Virus record (IMG/VR): IMGVR_UViG_3300047483_000537
Location: 32,600-96,599 of that record
Source: a virus
Length of the DNA stretch: 64,000 bases
Strand: one strand, 5' to 3'
Below are positions 55,464-62,088 of the stretch, piece after piece. The stretch's first letter is position 1. Each line of letters begins with the position of its first letter. The notes below the pieces were generated by a model. That model saw only the letters and a list, made by a program, of their open reading frames with translations. It was not told the DNA's origin and made no database searches. The translations under genes were made by a program, and so were the position numbers.

Positions 55464-56390
55464 TTACCACTGAGCCTCATTGGGAATTAGTTTGCGGTGT
55501 TGAATCCAGCCGCGAAGGTTACCTGACCACAAGTCTGAATTAGCACTTACATGAGTAACACCAAGTTCCCAAGTTTCTGGCTCAAAACGGCACATTGTAG
55601 CGGTATCCATTGGAGTGGCCTGATGTTCAACAGGACTTGCGTGTGCAGGTTCTGATTCAATCAGTTGTTGGTAGATTTTCTGAGCCTTTTCCAGTGTATC
55701 ATCGTTCTTACGGTACGACACTTGAGCACAACAGCTAGCGCTGATAACACGGGCTTCGTCTGCGGTGATATCATCACCTTTGTTATCACTATATAACAAC
55801 TCATTATTAATAATGCTACGATAAGTATTGACATAAGGTACATGCCATTCTCCTGGGTGCAATAGTTGTGGAGCGCTAGCATCATATGCTTCACGCATTT
55901 TGCGTGCTAATTCAGCAATTTCAGGCTGTGCGTCTGCATGGTCGCGCAACCAAAAGTAGTTAGCCCACTCAGTTCCCGAAATAACCGTTTTCATAGTCAT
56001 CCAAGGCTCAGTAACACGGTTGGCAATTTGCTTGTGCAATCCAACACGATCACTCATTGCCCAAGCCCAGTGCAGTGCATCTTGCATAGCACGTTGCCAC
56101 ATAAACTTAACGTCTGCTAAGTCATTGGTAACCAGTTCTTCTTTGGCTTGCATACCTGGTTGATTTTTACCCCAGTATACAGGGCCAGCAGGTGCTGCTT
56201 TGATTTGCTCATGCATAGCCTTGACTGGAATAGCACGAGAACTCGCCGAGTTCTTTGACAACATACGATGTGTATTAAGTTCTGCTAGGATAAAGCGCGG
56301 ATACTCAATTTCCATAGTAGTCATGCGAGTGCCTTCTGGACTAACTGAGTCAGCAAGGATTCGGGCAGTAATGTGGTCTTTAAAATTCAT
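55464..56390 (-). CDS. thyX: flavin-dependent thymidylate synthase
   Basis: 308 residues. It makes dTMP from dUMP using FAD, NADPH and methylene-tetrahydrofolate. The ThyX signature appears as THRMLSKNSASSR (H41, R42, S45, S50, R52; family RHRxxSxNxxSxR-like). Further features: FxLAELNTHR before it, WANYFWLRDHADAQPEI and ISASCCAQVSYR (usual family order), and a late HASPVEHQATP. Slightly longer than typical 220-250-residue forms, similar to other phage versions. It complements the dUTPase and reductase encoded at the left end. Confidence 0.9.
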   Translation of the reverse strand: MNFKDHITARILADSVSPEGTRMTTMEIEYPRFILAELNTHRMLSKNSASSRAIPVKAMHEQIKAAPAGPVYWGKNQPGMQAKEELVTNDLADVKFMWQRAMQDALHWAWAMSDRVGLHKQIANRVTEPWMTMKTVISGTEWANYFWLRDHADAQPEIAELARKMREAYDASAPQLLHPGEWHVPYVNTYRSIINNELLYSDNKGDDITADEARVISASCCAQVSYRKNDDTLEKAQKIYQQLIESEPAHASPVEHQATPMDTATMCRFEPETWELGVTHVSANSDLWSGNLRGWIQHRKLIPNEAQW

Positions 56391-56393
56391 AAA

Positions 56394-56561
56394 TTATCTA
56401 AAACAAAAAGATTCAAGGTAAGCTTTAACTTTGGCTTCTGGTACGTCACATGGACATTGCATATCAAAGCCTTTATTAGGTGTAGTCCACCACTTGGTAA
56501 TCAATTCAGGATTACCAAGCAGTGAAAGTAGTAGCGCATTAAGGTAGTCTGTGGGGCTCAT
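56394..56561 (-). CDS. 55-residue conserved phage protein
   Basis: ATG at 56561 overlapping the previous stop as ATGA; TAA 56394-56396. Product MSPTDYLNALLLSLLGNPELITKWW continues TTPNKGFDMQCPCDVPEAKVKAYL. The 'W..TPNKGFD..P.DV' arrangement is reminiscent of short phage proteins related to the MbcA/ParS-type C-terminal domain, though far from certain. Tightly packed between the phosphoesterase and ThyX. Confidence 0.6.
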   Translation of the reverse strand: MSPTDYLNALLLSLLGNPELITKWWTTPNKGFDMQCPCDVPEAKVKAYLESFCFR

Positions 56562-57313
56562 ACTTCAATCACCTTGTGTGCATCAAATCCAACACCATCG
56601 TTCATAGCGTTGTAGTAACCATGAGGATTAGCAACCACACGAGTATCACCAAGAAGAATATCGGTTGCATCGTGCGTATGGCCAAACAGCCAAGTAGTAT
56701 CAGACATAGTGCTGATATACTCACCCAAGTTATTAGCAAAATAGTCATTGATTAAGTCCGGGCCACGAAAACGTGGTGCAATGCACTCACGTGCTGGTAA
56801 AAAGTGTGTGACAACCACAACTTTGTTGTCGCCACGCTGTTCATACTGATCTTGAATATAACCAAGATGTTGGTAGTAAGTTTTAGCGCAACGATTAACA
56901 TCAAAGTCGCGAATCTGGCGGAAGTCGTTGATTCCACGCTTGGCTGCTGACTGCGAAAACGGATTGTCTCCAAAGTTAGTCCACAGTGTACCACCAACAA
57001 ACTTAACGTCTTTGATTGTAACAGTGCCTGGGTTCAAGAAGTGCACGTTGTCGTATGCAAAGCACTTGTTTTCCATTTTAGCATTGAACTCGTCAAAACC
57101 AGTACCATAGTATTCATGATTGCCTGGCACGTAAATGATTTCAGGAAATCCTTGGTCTAGGAAGTGTTTGATAACGTCCATAGTGTTGGTGCTGCCTGAA
57201 GCAATGTCGCCAGCGAGCACAAGCACGTCTTCACCACGATATTCACTCATAGCATGAGTTTTATATGGTAGTCGAAATTCTGTGTGTAGGTCGGATAAGA
57301 GTCTGATCTTCAT
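56558..57313 (-). CDS. calcineurin-like metallophosphoesterase
   Basis: 251 residues with the full set of metal-binding motifs: SDLHTE (D8, H10), LAGDIAS (D36), GNHEYYG (N65, H66, E67), VVTHFLP and FGHTHD. Such enzymes hydrolyse phosphodiesters in nucleic acids or small nucleotides; phage relatives include nucleases and phosphatases. Substrate unknown. It has its own promoter (57334-57362) with AAGGA and the TATAATATAGGCTTA leader. Confidence 0.85.
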   Translation of the reverse strand: MKIRLLSDLHTEFRLPYKTHAMSEYRGEDVLVLAGDIASGSTNTMDVIKHFLDQGFPEIIYVPGNHEYYGTGFDEFNAKMENKCFAYDNVHFLNPGTVTIKDVKFVGGTLWTNFGDNPFSQSAAKRGINDFRQIRDFDVNRCAKTYYQHLGYIQDQYEQRGDNKVVVVTHFLPARECIAPRFRGPDLINDYFANNLGEYISTMSDTTWLFGHTHDATDILLGDTRVVANPHGYYNAMNDGVGFDAHKVIEV

Positions 57314-57333
57314 AATTTTTTCCTTAAGCCTAT

Positions 57334-57362
57334 ATTATAACAGAATAGACTGGGAGATTCAA
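57334..57362 (-). promoter_or_regulatory. leftward promoter for the phosphoesterase gene
   Basis: Minus strand TTGAAT (357-362), 17-nt spacer, TATAAT (334-339), then ATAGGCTTAAGGA. The -35 overlaps the stop region of the upstream hydrolase gene (ends 57359). Confidence 0.75.
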
Positions 57363-57844
57363 CTGTAAAAAATATGGTTTCCAATTACGGCCACCACACG
57401 TTTTTTACGATTCCAACGCGGATCTACTTGTTTGGTATGAAAGTATAGTGCACGAAAGTTTGGTAAGTGTATTGAGCGCGTTAGTACAGCTGCTGCCAGG
57501 TCTACAGATGCTTCCCAGGCTTTGCGATCTCGTATTCTTCGTGAGTTATCTAGTGTCCAAGAAAATTGTTTGTGTGCATATACTACTCCACAAACAGTTT
57601 TATTGAAAGCACCGCTAGCTACACGATTGATAGTGACTTGCGCAACTGCCAGCTGACCCTCAAGCGATTCACCTCGGGCTTCGTAATATATGTTCTTGGC
57701 CAGGCAAAATATCTCGGCTTTGGGAACCTGTGAGATTGGTATTGGTTTCACACGCAGGGTTCCAAGGCGGTCTTGGCCAAGGTTGCCCAGGCCAAGGCTT
57801 GTAAGCAGGGCTAGGGCTGCTATTCCGAGCTTTAATGTCTTCAT
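57359..57844 (-). CDS. SleB-like cell wall hydrolase with signal peptide
   Basis: 161 residues. Signal peptide (1-20, KLGIAALALLTSLGLG), then the hydrolase domain: IFCLAKNIYYEARGESLEGQLAVAQVTINRV with catalytic-candidate E55, CGVVYAHKQFSWTLD, and a late ALYFHTKQVDPRW. The family cuts peptidoglycan glycosidic bonds. Because it carries its own export signal and lies far from the lysis cassette, it could act early in infection or replace the GH19 endolysin; either is inference. Confidence 0.82.
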   Translation of the reverse strand: MKTLKLGIAALALLTSLGLGNLGQDRLGTLRVKPIPISQVPKAEIFCLAKNIYYEARGESLEGQLAVAQVTINRVASGAFNKTVCGVVYAHKQFSWTLDNSRRIRDRKAWEASVDLAAAVLTRSIHLPNFRALYFHTKQVDPRWNRKKRVVAVIGNHIFYS

Positions 57845-57903
57845 TTAAGATCTCCATTAGTGTATCGAAGCTTTGCTGCTCTAGATGCGTGCCTTGATTA
57901 TTA

Positions 57904-58167
57904 TCAAGTTTCTCCGCTAGGTGCTGGAGCAGTACTAGAATTTCGAAGCGTTTCGTATTGTTGTGTAAGTTCATTTAACTGACTCTGTAAATTAATACTG
58001 ACCTCATGTGCTTGTTGCACAGCCTGTGATAGCTGCGCAATAACATCGGCAGCCTTAATCATTAAGTTATTGGGTGGTCTATTGACCTGATAAGGATTGT
58101 TTTCCCCATCTTGCATGGTGTAACTATCTCCGTGCCGTAAACGCTGTACAAGCCAATTAATATCCAT
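57904..58167 (-). CDS. uncharacterised helical protein
   Basis: The start at 58167 (MDINWLVQRLRHGDSYT, 87 residues) is downstream of the predicted RNA start; the frame could open at 58209 but that is upstream of the promoter. A central long helix (IKAADVIAQLSQAVQQAHEVSINLQSQLNELTQQYETL) is likely a coiled coil. First gene of the leftward operon. About 60 nt without a good frame separate it from the hydrolase gene. Confidence 0.6.
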   Translation of the reverse strand: MDINWLVQRLRHGDSYTMQDGENNPYQVNRPPNNLMIKAADVIAQLSQAVQQAHEVSINLQSQLNELTQQYETLRNSSTAPAPSGET

Positions 58168-58197
58168 AATTTCTGTTAAATTTATAGTCGAAGTTAC

Positions 58198-58226
58198 ATT
58201 ATAGCCCAAACGGCTTTGTGTGGCAA
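58198..58226 (-). promoter_or_regulatory. first promoter of the leftward 48.6-58.2 kb operon
   Basis: Minus strand TTGCCA (221-226), 17-nt spacer, TATAAT (198-203). Divergent with the rightward promoter at 58272. Confidence 0.75.
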
Positions 58227-58271
58227 GTCAAAATTTATATGATCTGCGCCAAAGCACAAAAAATTTTAGTG

Positions 58272-58300
58272 TTGACGGTGTGTTACTTGAGTGATATAAT
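58272..58300 (+). promoter_or_regulatory. rightward promoter
   Basis: TTGACG (272-277), 17-nt spacer, TATAAT (295-300), 28 nt before the ATG at 58328. Confidence 0.85.
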
Positions 58301-58327
58301 AAATAATCGAATATTATAGGTGTTTTT

Positions 58328-58477
58328 ATGACATTTAGCGAATACATTACACGTCATGCTTACTACTCGTACTTAGAGTATTGCAGACAGAACTATTTAA
58401 AACCTGAAGTAGACATTGATGTAAATAAGCCAAAGCTATGTGCTTTGGTAAAATCTCCTGTTGACAAGTCTGGTTAA
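58328..58477 (+). CDS. 49-residue protein
   Basis: ATG 58328, TAA 58475-58477; product MTFSEYITRHAYYSYLEYCR..., with KPKLCALVKSPVDKSG at its end. First gene after the divergent promoter. The -35 of the next promoter lies in its last codons. No family recognised. Confidence 0.55.
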   Translation: MTFSEYITRHAYYSYLEYCRQNYLKPEVDIDVNKPKLCALVKSPVDKSG

Positions 58478-58489
58478 ATCGCTTATAAT
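58461..58489 (+). promoter_or_regulatory. perfect sigma70 promoter
   Basis: TTGACA (461-466), 17-nt spacer, TATAAT (484-489). It overlaps the end of the 49-residue gene and drives 58551-59015. Confidence 0.9.
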
Positions 58490-58550
58490 GAATATTCGCC
58501 GACCATATAAACCTGGGCCAAGTCAAATTGCCCGATACAAAGCCAACACA

Positions 58551-59015
58551 ATGCCTAAAACAGAAGACTTCACAGCAACTCAAGAACATCAAACAGTATT
58601 TGGGGAATTTCCAACTCAAGCAGACCGGGACTGTATTGTAGATACAGCTACAATACCTACAGAAACCCTTGCTGCAATCCAAAAACAGTTTGGCACAGCA
58701 CTAAAGTTTGATGGCGACAAACTGCCACTACACTTGCTGAGCACAGAAGCCATGAACCAAACAGCAGCTGTGCTGAAGTTTGGTGCACAAAAATACGCAG
58801 AACACAACTGGCGCAAGGGCTTTGCCTGGAGCCGACCCTTAAGCGCAGCAATGCGTCATATTACAGCATTTAATGATGGTGAAGATCGTGACCCTGAATC
58901 AGGCCTATCACACTTGGCTCACGCAGCCTGCTGTATTATGTTCCTTTTAGAATTTGAGAAAACCCACCCCAACCTAGATGACCGATATAAACAACCTGTA
59001 CAAACGCCTAACTAA
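58551..59015 (+). CDS. dATP/dGTP diphosphohydrolase-like protein (MazZ/DUF5664-type)
   Basis: The ATG at 58551 gives 154 residues; a frame opening at the TTG in the -35 box is rejected. The conserved part is LKFDGDKLPLHLL, VLKFGAQKYAEHNWRKGFAWSRPLSAAMRHITAFNDGEDRDPESGLSHLAHAACCIMFLLEF, which I recognise as the domain named for phage dATP/dGTP diphosphohydrolases. In Z-genome phages the relative acts with PurZ; no purZ or datZ is in this window, so ordinary dNTP-pool control is as likely. No good ribosome site. Confidence 0.75.
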   Translation: MPKTEDFTATQEHQTVFGEFPTQADRDCIVDTATIPTETLAAIQKQFGTALKFDGDKLPLHLLSTEAMNQTAAVLKFGAQKYAEHNWRKGFAWSRPLSAAMRHITAFNDGEDRDPESGLSHLAHAACCIMFLLEFEKTHPNLDDRYKQPVQTPN

Positions 59016-59211
59016 AAGGCTGACCGGAACCCGTAAAACCCTCACAGAAGCTTGCCAAGATGCAGGTATTGATATTGAAGACATTGATGACTACTTGCTA
59101 GAAGAATATTGTAAAGAGTGCTCACACTGTGGTATTTGGGGCAGTGACCATAAAACTGATCGGGATTACTTTCCGGTATGCCGAATATGCTTTGGCTTAG
59201 TAGGCCGATAA
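58978..59211 (+). CDS. small zinc-ribbon-like protein
   Basis: 77 residues overlapping the previous gene by 38 nt. An N-terminal helix-turn-helix-like stretch (RLTGTRKTLTEACQDAGIDIEDIDDY) is followed by C-x(2)-C-x(2)-C and a later C-x-x-C: YCKECSHCGIWGS and PVCRICFGLVGR. Small phage proteins with this 'C..CSHCGIWG' block are common. DNA or RNA binding is likely but unproven. Confidence 0.65.
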   Translation: MTDINNLYKRLTKRLTGTRKTLTEACQDAGIDIEDIDDYLLEEYCKECSHCGIWGSDHKTDRDYFPVCRICFGLVGR

Positions 59212-59219
59212 ATTTATAT

Positions 59220-59248
59220 TTGATCGTGTGAGTTAGTTTTGTTATAAT
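59220..59248 (+). promoter_or_regulatory. promoter placed for leaderless uvdE-like transcript
   Basis: TTGATC (220-225), 17-nt spacer, TATAAT (243-248), only 7 nt before the ATG at 59256. Confidence 0.75.
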
Positions 59249-59255
59249 TGTGGCT

Positions 59256-60293
59256 ATGACATATTTTAATCAAAACATTCAGCGCATTGGCTTTGCTTGT
59301 AAAATTCAAACAGAGCATGACAAAGCACATCCCGACTTGAATACCAAGTCCACAACCATCAGCTATCTTGCTCGTCAGACCGAAGATAATGTGCGTGCTA
59401 AGCTGTGGGATTTGCTTAACCACAATTTAAGCACCTTTTATCGTCAGCTCAAGTATGTAGCTAATCTGCCAGCACATCAGCGTATGTTTCGCATTACTTC
59501 GGACTTACTGCCAGCATATACTCATGAAGATTATATGCCGTTTTACTTTCAAAGCGACGTAGTTGCCAAGATTGAATACTACCTATCAATGTGCGGCGAG
59601 TTTGCACGTGCCAACGATATTCGTCTTAGCTTCCACCCAGGCCAATTTTGCGTGCTTGCGTCAGAGAATCCTGGTGTTGTAGAGAATTCGATCACAGAGT
59701 TCGAGTATCACTGCGATCTTATTCGTTATATGGGTTACGGCAAGCAGTTTCAAGACTTCAAGTGCAATGTGCACGTTGGCGGCAAACTAGGTCCCGCAGG
59801 TATCAAAGCTGCTATGCGTCGTTTGTCTCCCGAAGCACGCAACTGTTTAACAATCGAAAATGCCGAGTTTACTTGGGGTCTTGATGCTAGCCTTGAGCTG
59901 GTCGACACCTGTGCACTTGTCTTAGACATTCACCACCACTGGATTAACTCAGGAGAATACATTGAACCTACTGATGAACGTTTTAAGCGTGTTTGCGACA
60001 GCTGGCGCGGTGTGCGTCCTGTTATACATTATAGCGTCAGCCGTGAAGACTGCTTGGTTGAACACGACCCAACTACTAGACCAGATCTCAAGCAACTAAA
60101 GTCCATGGGTTTTACCAGTGCTAAGCTTCGTGCTCACAGCGACTACTACTGGAATCAAGCAGTAAATAACTGGGCCTTGACATTTAGTCCCGTTGCCGAT
60201 ATAATGTGTGAATCAAAACAAAAAAACTTGGCAAGCACACCACTTGCAAAGCAATGCCTTATTCAAACAGTTACCTTAATTCAAACAAAATGA
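59256..60293 (+). CDS. UV damage endonuclease (UvdE/UvsE-like)
   Basis: 345 residues, TIM-barrel repair nuclease that nicks 5' to UV photoproducts. Family features: an IQRIGFACK start, FRITSDLLPAYTHEDY, LSFHPGQFCVLAS, VHVGGKLGPAGIKAA, NCLTIENAEFTWG (catalytic acid), DIHHHW (metal ligands) and VIHYSVSRED. It would protect phage DNA in sunlit water. The start at 59256 is chosen over GTG 59250 because the -10 box is 7 nt away; translation is likely leaderless. Its stop overlaps the next ATG. Confidence 0.88.
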   Translation: MTYFNQNIQRIGFACKIQTEHDKAHPDLNTKSTTISYLARQTEDNVRAKLWDLLNHNLSTFYRQLKYVANLPAHQRMFRITSDLLPAYTHEDYMPFYFQSDVVAKIEYYLSMCGEFARANDIRLSFHPGQFCVLASENPGVVENSITEFEYHCDLIRYMGYGKQFQDFKCNVHVGGKLGPAGIKAAMRRLSPEARNCLTIENAEFTWGLDASLELVDTCALVLDIHHHWINSGEYIEPTDERFKRVCDSWRGVRPVIHYSVSREDCLVEHDPTTRPDLKQLKSMGFTSAKLRAHSDYYWNQAVNNWALTFSPVADIMCESKQKNLASTPLAKQCLIQTVTLIQTK

Positions 60294-60736
60294 CTACACA
60301 ACAACCATTTGCCGCAGGTACAAAAAATGACTCTATCTTTAAAACCAATGCTCCGTATGCCAACCAGTATCAAGGTAGCGGTCCTCGCTGGCTTTTTGTG
60401 TGCAGTGCTGGCCTCTTGCGAAGCCCAACCGGTGCCGCTCTTGCTATCCAACGCGGTATCAACGCTCGCAGTTGTGGCTCAAACTTTAACTATGCGTTGA
60501 TTCCTTGTAGTGCCAACTTGATTAACTGGGCACAAAAAATTGTGTTTGTTAATCGTGAAAACTTGTGGCAATTGGAAGATAACTTTTTAGGTCACAAAGA
60601 TTTGTTGGAACAAATTGAACAAAAGCAAATCGTCCTAGACATTCCCGACAATTACGAGTACATGGAACGTGGTTTGGTACTTCACTTTGAAACCGAACTG
60701 TTTGACGTATACAGCCCAGTAACCAAAACAATGTAA
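60290..60736 (+). CDS. low-molecular-weight protein tyrosine phosphatase-like
   Basis: The start at 60290 (MTTQQPFAAG, 148 residues) overlaps the UvdE stop as ATGA. FVCSAGLLRSPTGAALA contains the C(X)5R loop with C38 and R44 and the following S. Phage relatives of LMW-PTP have been seen with the same 'VCSAGLLRS' signature. The late segment LDIPDNYEYMERGLVLHFE replaces the usual DP dipeptide region, where D is probably in IPDNYEY. Substrate unknown. Confidence 0.75.
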   Translation: MTTQQPFAAGTKNDSIFKTNAPYANQYQGSGPRWLFVCSAGLLRSPTGAALAIQRGINARSCGSNFNYALIPCSANLINWAQKIVFVNRENLWQLEDNFLGHKDLLEQIEQKQIVLDIPDNYEYMERGLVLHFETELFDVYSPVTKTM

Positions 60737-60742
60737 CAATAA

Positions 60743-60815
60743 CCGTCTGTGGTCTAACGGATAAGACAAGGGTCTTCTACACCCTGAGATGTGGGTTCGA
60801 TTCCTGCCAGACGGG
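60743..60815 (+). tRNA. tRNA-Arg (UCU)
   Basis: Acceptor CCGTCTG / CAGACGG, D-arm GTCTAACGGATAAGAC, anticodon stem AGGGT / ACCCT with loop CTTCTAC (anticodon TCT), T-loop TTCGATT. CCA is encoded at 60816-60818. Confidence 0.92.
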
Positions 60816-60828
60816 CCAAATTTCAAAC

Positions 60829-60869
60829 TTGAACATTTGTTTAAATCAGCTTATAATATAGGCTGATTT
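60829..60869 (+). promoter_or_regulatory. promoter with -10 inside an 8-bp palindrome
   Basis: TTGAAC (829-834), 17-nt spacer, TATAAT (852-857). AAATCAGC (843-850) and GCTGATTT (862-869) flank the -10. The leader GGCTGATTTGGAGA is repeated at 61430. Confidence 0.75.
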
Positions 60870-60878
60870 GGAGAAATT

Positions 60879-61091
60879 ATGAATAAAGTTCTTTTAGACC
60901 TGCTTAAACAATCAACTGTGACCAAGTATCGTGGCATGGGTGAGATTGATGAACTTGACCAAAAGAAGTTCGCTGAACTAATCGTTCGCGAAGCTGCCAG
61001 TCTAGTTGCTAGTGCACAGATTACAAAAGACGGACATACTTGGCGATCCGCTGACTATGTTGTCCTAGAGCATTTTGGAGTTGACAAATGA
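60879..61091 (+). CDS. conserved small phage protein
   Basis: 70 residues with GGAG upstream. FAELIVREAASLVASAQITKDGHTWRSADYVVLEHFGVDK: the 'FAELIVRE...LEHFGV' ending is a widespread small phage protein of unknown function. Helical N-terminus. Overlaps the next gene as ATGA. Confidence 0.7.
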   Translation: MNKVLLDLLKQSTVTKYRGMGEIDELDQKKFAELIVREAASLVASAQITKDGHTWRSADYVVLEHFGVDK

Positions 61092-61420
61092 GTAGTTACA
61101 CACCAGACGTTTGGGTCGTCTTAGAATTTGACGCACCGCAACTTGAAAAACCAATGCGTAAAGTCTTTGCGGGCTGGTACGGTGGTTACACCGGAAGCAA
61201 TAGTTGGAAACTTAATTCGGGCATTACTGAAGTACGCATTGACGACCAAGGCCACTATGAGTTTGATGGCTATAGTGGTAGTACTTACTACTGCCACTTC
61301 AATAACTACCATATGAGCAGCTTAATGCAAGGAGTTCTAGCCAATTGGTTAAAAGAAGCCGATCTGCGCGGCGATACAACAATCAGAATTTTGAGTATTG
61401 ACGAGATTGTTAAAACTTGA
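61088..61420 (+). CDS. conserved phage protein (VFAGWYGGYTGSxSWKLNSGI type)
   Basis: 110 residues, beta-rich: DVWVVLEFDAPQLEKPMRKVFAGWYGGYTGSNSWKLNSGI, then YEFDGYSGSTYYCHFNNYHMSS and a helical MQGVLANWLKEA end. I know this pattern from tailed phages of many hosts; function unknown. In the 58-61 kb small-gene operon. Confidence 0.7.
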   Translation: MSSYTPDVWVVLEFDAPQLEKPMRKVFAGWYGGYTGSNSWKLNSGITEVRIDDQGHYEFDGYSGSTYYCHFNNYHMSSLMQGVLANWLKEADLRGDTTIRILSIDEIVKT

Positions 61421-61426
61421 TATAAT
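61398..61426 (+). promoter_or_regulatory. rightward promoter
   Basis: TTGACG (398-403), 17-nt spacer, TATAAT (421-426), then ATAGGCTGATTTGGAGA, identical to the leader at 60852 onward but without the left palindrome arm. Confidence 0.82.
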
Positions 61427-61447
61427 ATAGGCTGATTTGGAGATATT

Positions 61448-61648
61448 ATGGCAGGCTATTCACGCGACTTTTTAATTGACGCTTTTATGTCACGATACAT
61501 TTGTTGCACTCTTATTACTATAGAGCAACTTGTAAATCTTGAGCAAATGGCAAACGATCTTTATGATCGAGTTGGTCGCGATAGTTTCCGTACATATGCC
61601 AGCTTAGATGCTGAAGCACTCAGAGTCTATAAAAATAGTGTTGACTGA
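61448..61648 (+). CDS. conserved small phage protein
   Basis: 66 residues: YSRDFLIDAFMSRYICCTLITIEQLVNLEQMANDLYDRVGRDSFRTYASLDAEALRVYK. The 'SRxFLIDAFxSR...LExMANxLYDRVG' pattern is shared among phages; helical; function unknown. The stop overlaps the -35 of the promoter for the tRNA region. Confidence 0.7.
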   Translation: MAGYSRDFLIDAFMSRYICCTLITIEQLVNLEQMANDLYDRVGRDSFRTYASLDAEALRVYKNSVD

Positions 61649-61669
61649 TTGTGGTCTTTGTTGTATAAT
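61641..61669 (+). promoter_or_regulatory. promoter of the tRNA/structured RNA region
   Basis: TTGACT (641-646), 17-nt spacer, TATAAT (664-669). Start near 61676; no protein gene follows for over 900 nt. Confidence 0.85.
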
Positions 61670-61675
61670 TAGTTC

Positions 61676-61923
61676 TTTAAATAATATAATTGCCCGTTTG
61701 CATCACTGACTTGCTCCCTAATGAGTTATATGCTTCGTAAAATGCGATTACCAAGGTAGTTGGTGGTAGTTGTGGTTATCAAACTTGAGGACTGTCGTCC
61801 AATAGTAGCAAGACTATATGAGCCACTTAGGGGTGGCACTCATATAAAAGCACATACTGTTCCGCCCTCTAGTTGGGGAGATAGCGACTAGCGTTGATGG
61901 ACTGTTTAAGTGTGCTTTTATAT
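61676..61923 (+). ncRNA. structured RNA segment upstream of the interrupted tRNA
   Basis: No coding frame. Stems visible: ACCAA / TTGGT (about 61752-61766), GGAC-TGTC-GTCC near 61790, ATATGAG / CTCATAT (61816-61822 with 61839-61845), and a perfect 14-bp pair CATATAAAAGCACA / TGTGCTTTTATATG (61841-61854 with 61911-61924). The last two share 61841-61845 and so exclude each other. The right arm ends on the first base of the tRNA. Function unknown. Confidence 0.5.
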
Positions 61924-62088
61924 GGGTCGGTAGCTTAACTTGGTTAAAGCGCAAATCCGGACTACAAACCCTTCACCTAGTAGCCTCTCCTCTGCCGCAA
62001 GCACGAAGGTAACGGTGGGCTGAATTCGAATATACGCTTATGGGATTGTAGAATTTTAGAGAAGCAGGTTCAAGCCCTGCCTGACCCA
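61924..62088 (+). tRNA. interrupted tRNA, Tyr-like (GUA) with ~89-nt insertion in the anticodon loop
   Basis: Acceptor GGGTCGG (61924-61930) pairs with CTGACCC (62081-62087), discriminator A, encoded CCA 62089-62091. D-arm GCTTAACTTGGTTAAAGC; T-arm GCAGG-TTCAAGC-CCTGC. The half-stems CAAAT (61952-61956) and ATTTT (62053-62057) with loop TTGTAGA (62046-62052) give anticodon GUA. Removing 61957-62045 leaves a 76-nt tRNA. In the insert CTACAA-A-CCC (61962-61971) pairs with GGG-A-TTGTAG (62042-62051), covering the anticodon. One C-T mismatch at the stem base and a short variable loop (unusual for bacterial Tyr) leave doubt. Confidence 0.55.
61957..62045 (+). other. putative intron-like insertion in the tRNA anticodon loop
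   Basis: 89 nt, far below the size of group I introns and lacking their core motifs as far as I can see. Its 5' part pairs with the anticodon region. Boundaries are inferred from the standard 76-nt length and could shift by a few bases. Confidence 0.45.

Noticed and set aside
57669-57974. A 101-codon minus-strand frame between two genes
   Set aside because: Two thirds of it overlap the SleB-like hydrolase or the upstream gene in another frame, and the product is a low-complexity Pro/Trp sequence.
58461-58550. TTG start for the dATP/dGTP diphosphohydrolase-like gene
   Set aside because: The TTG is part of the perfect -35 box, so it would not be in the transcript.
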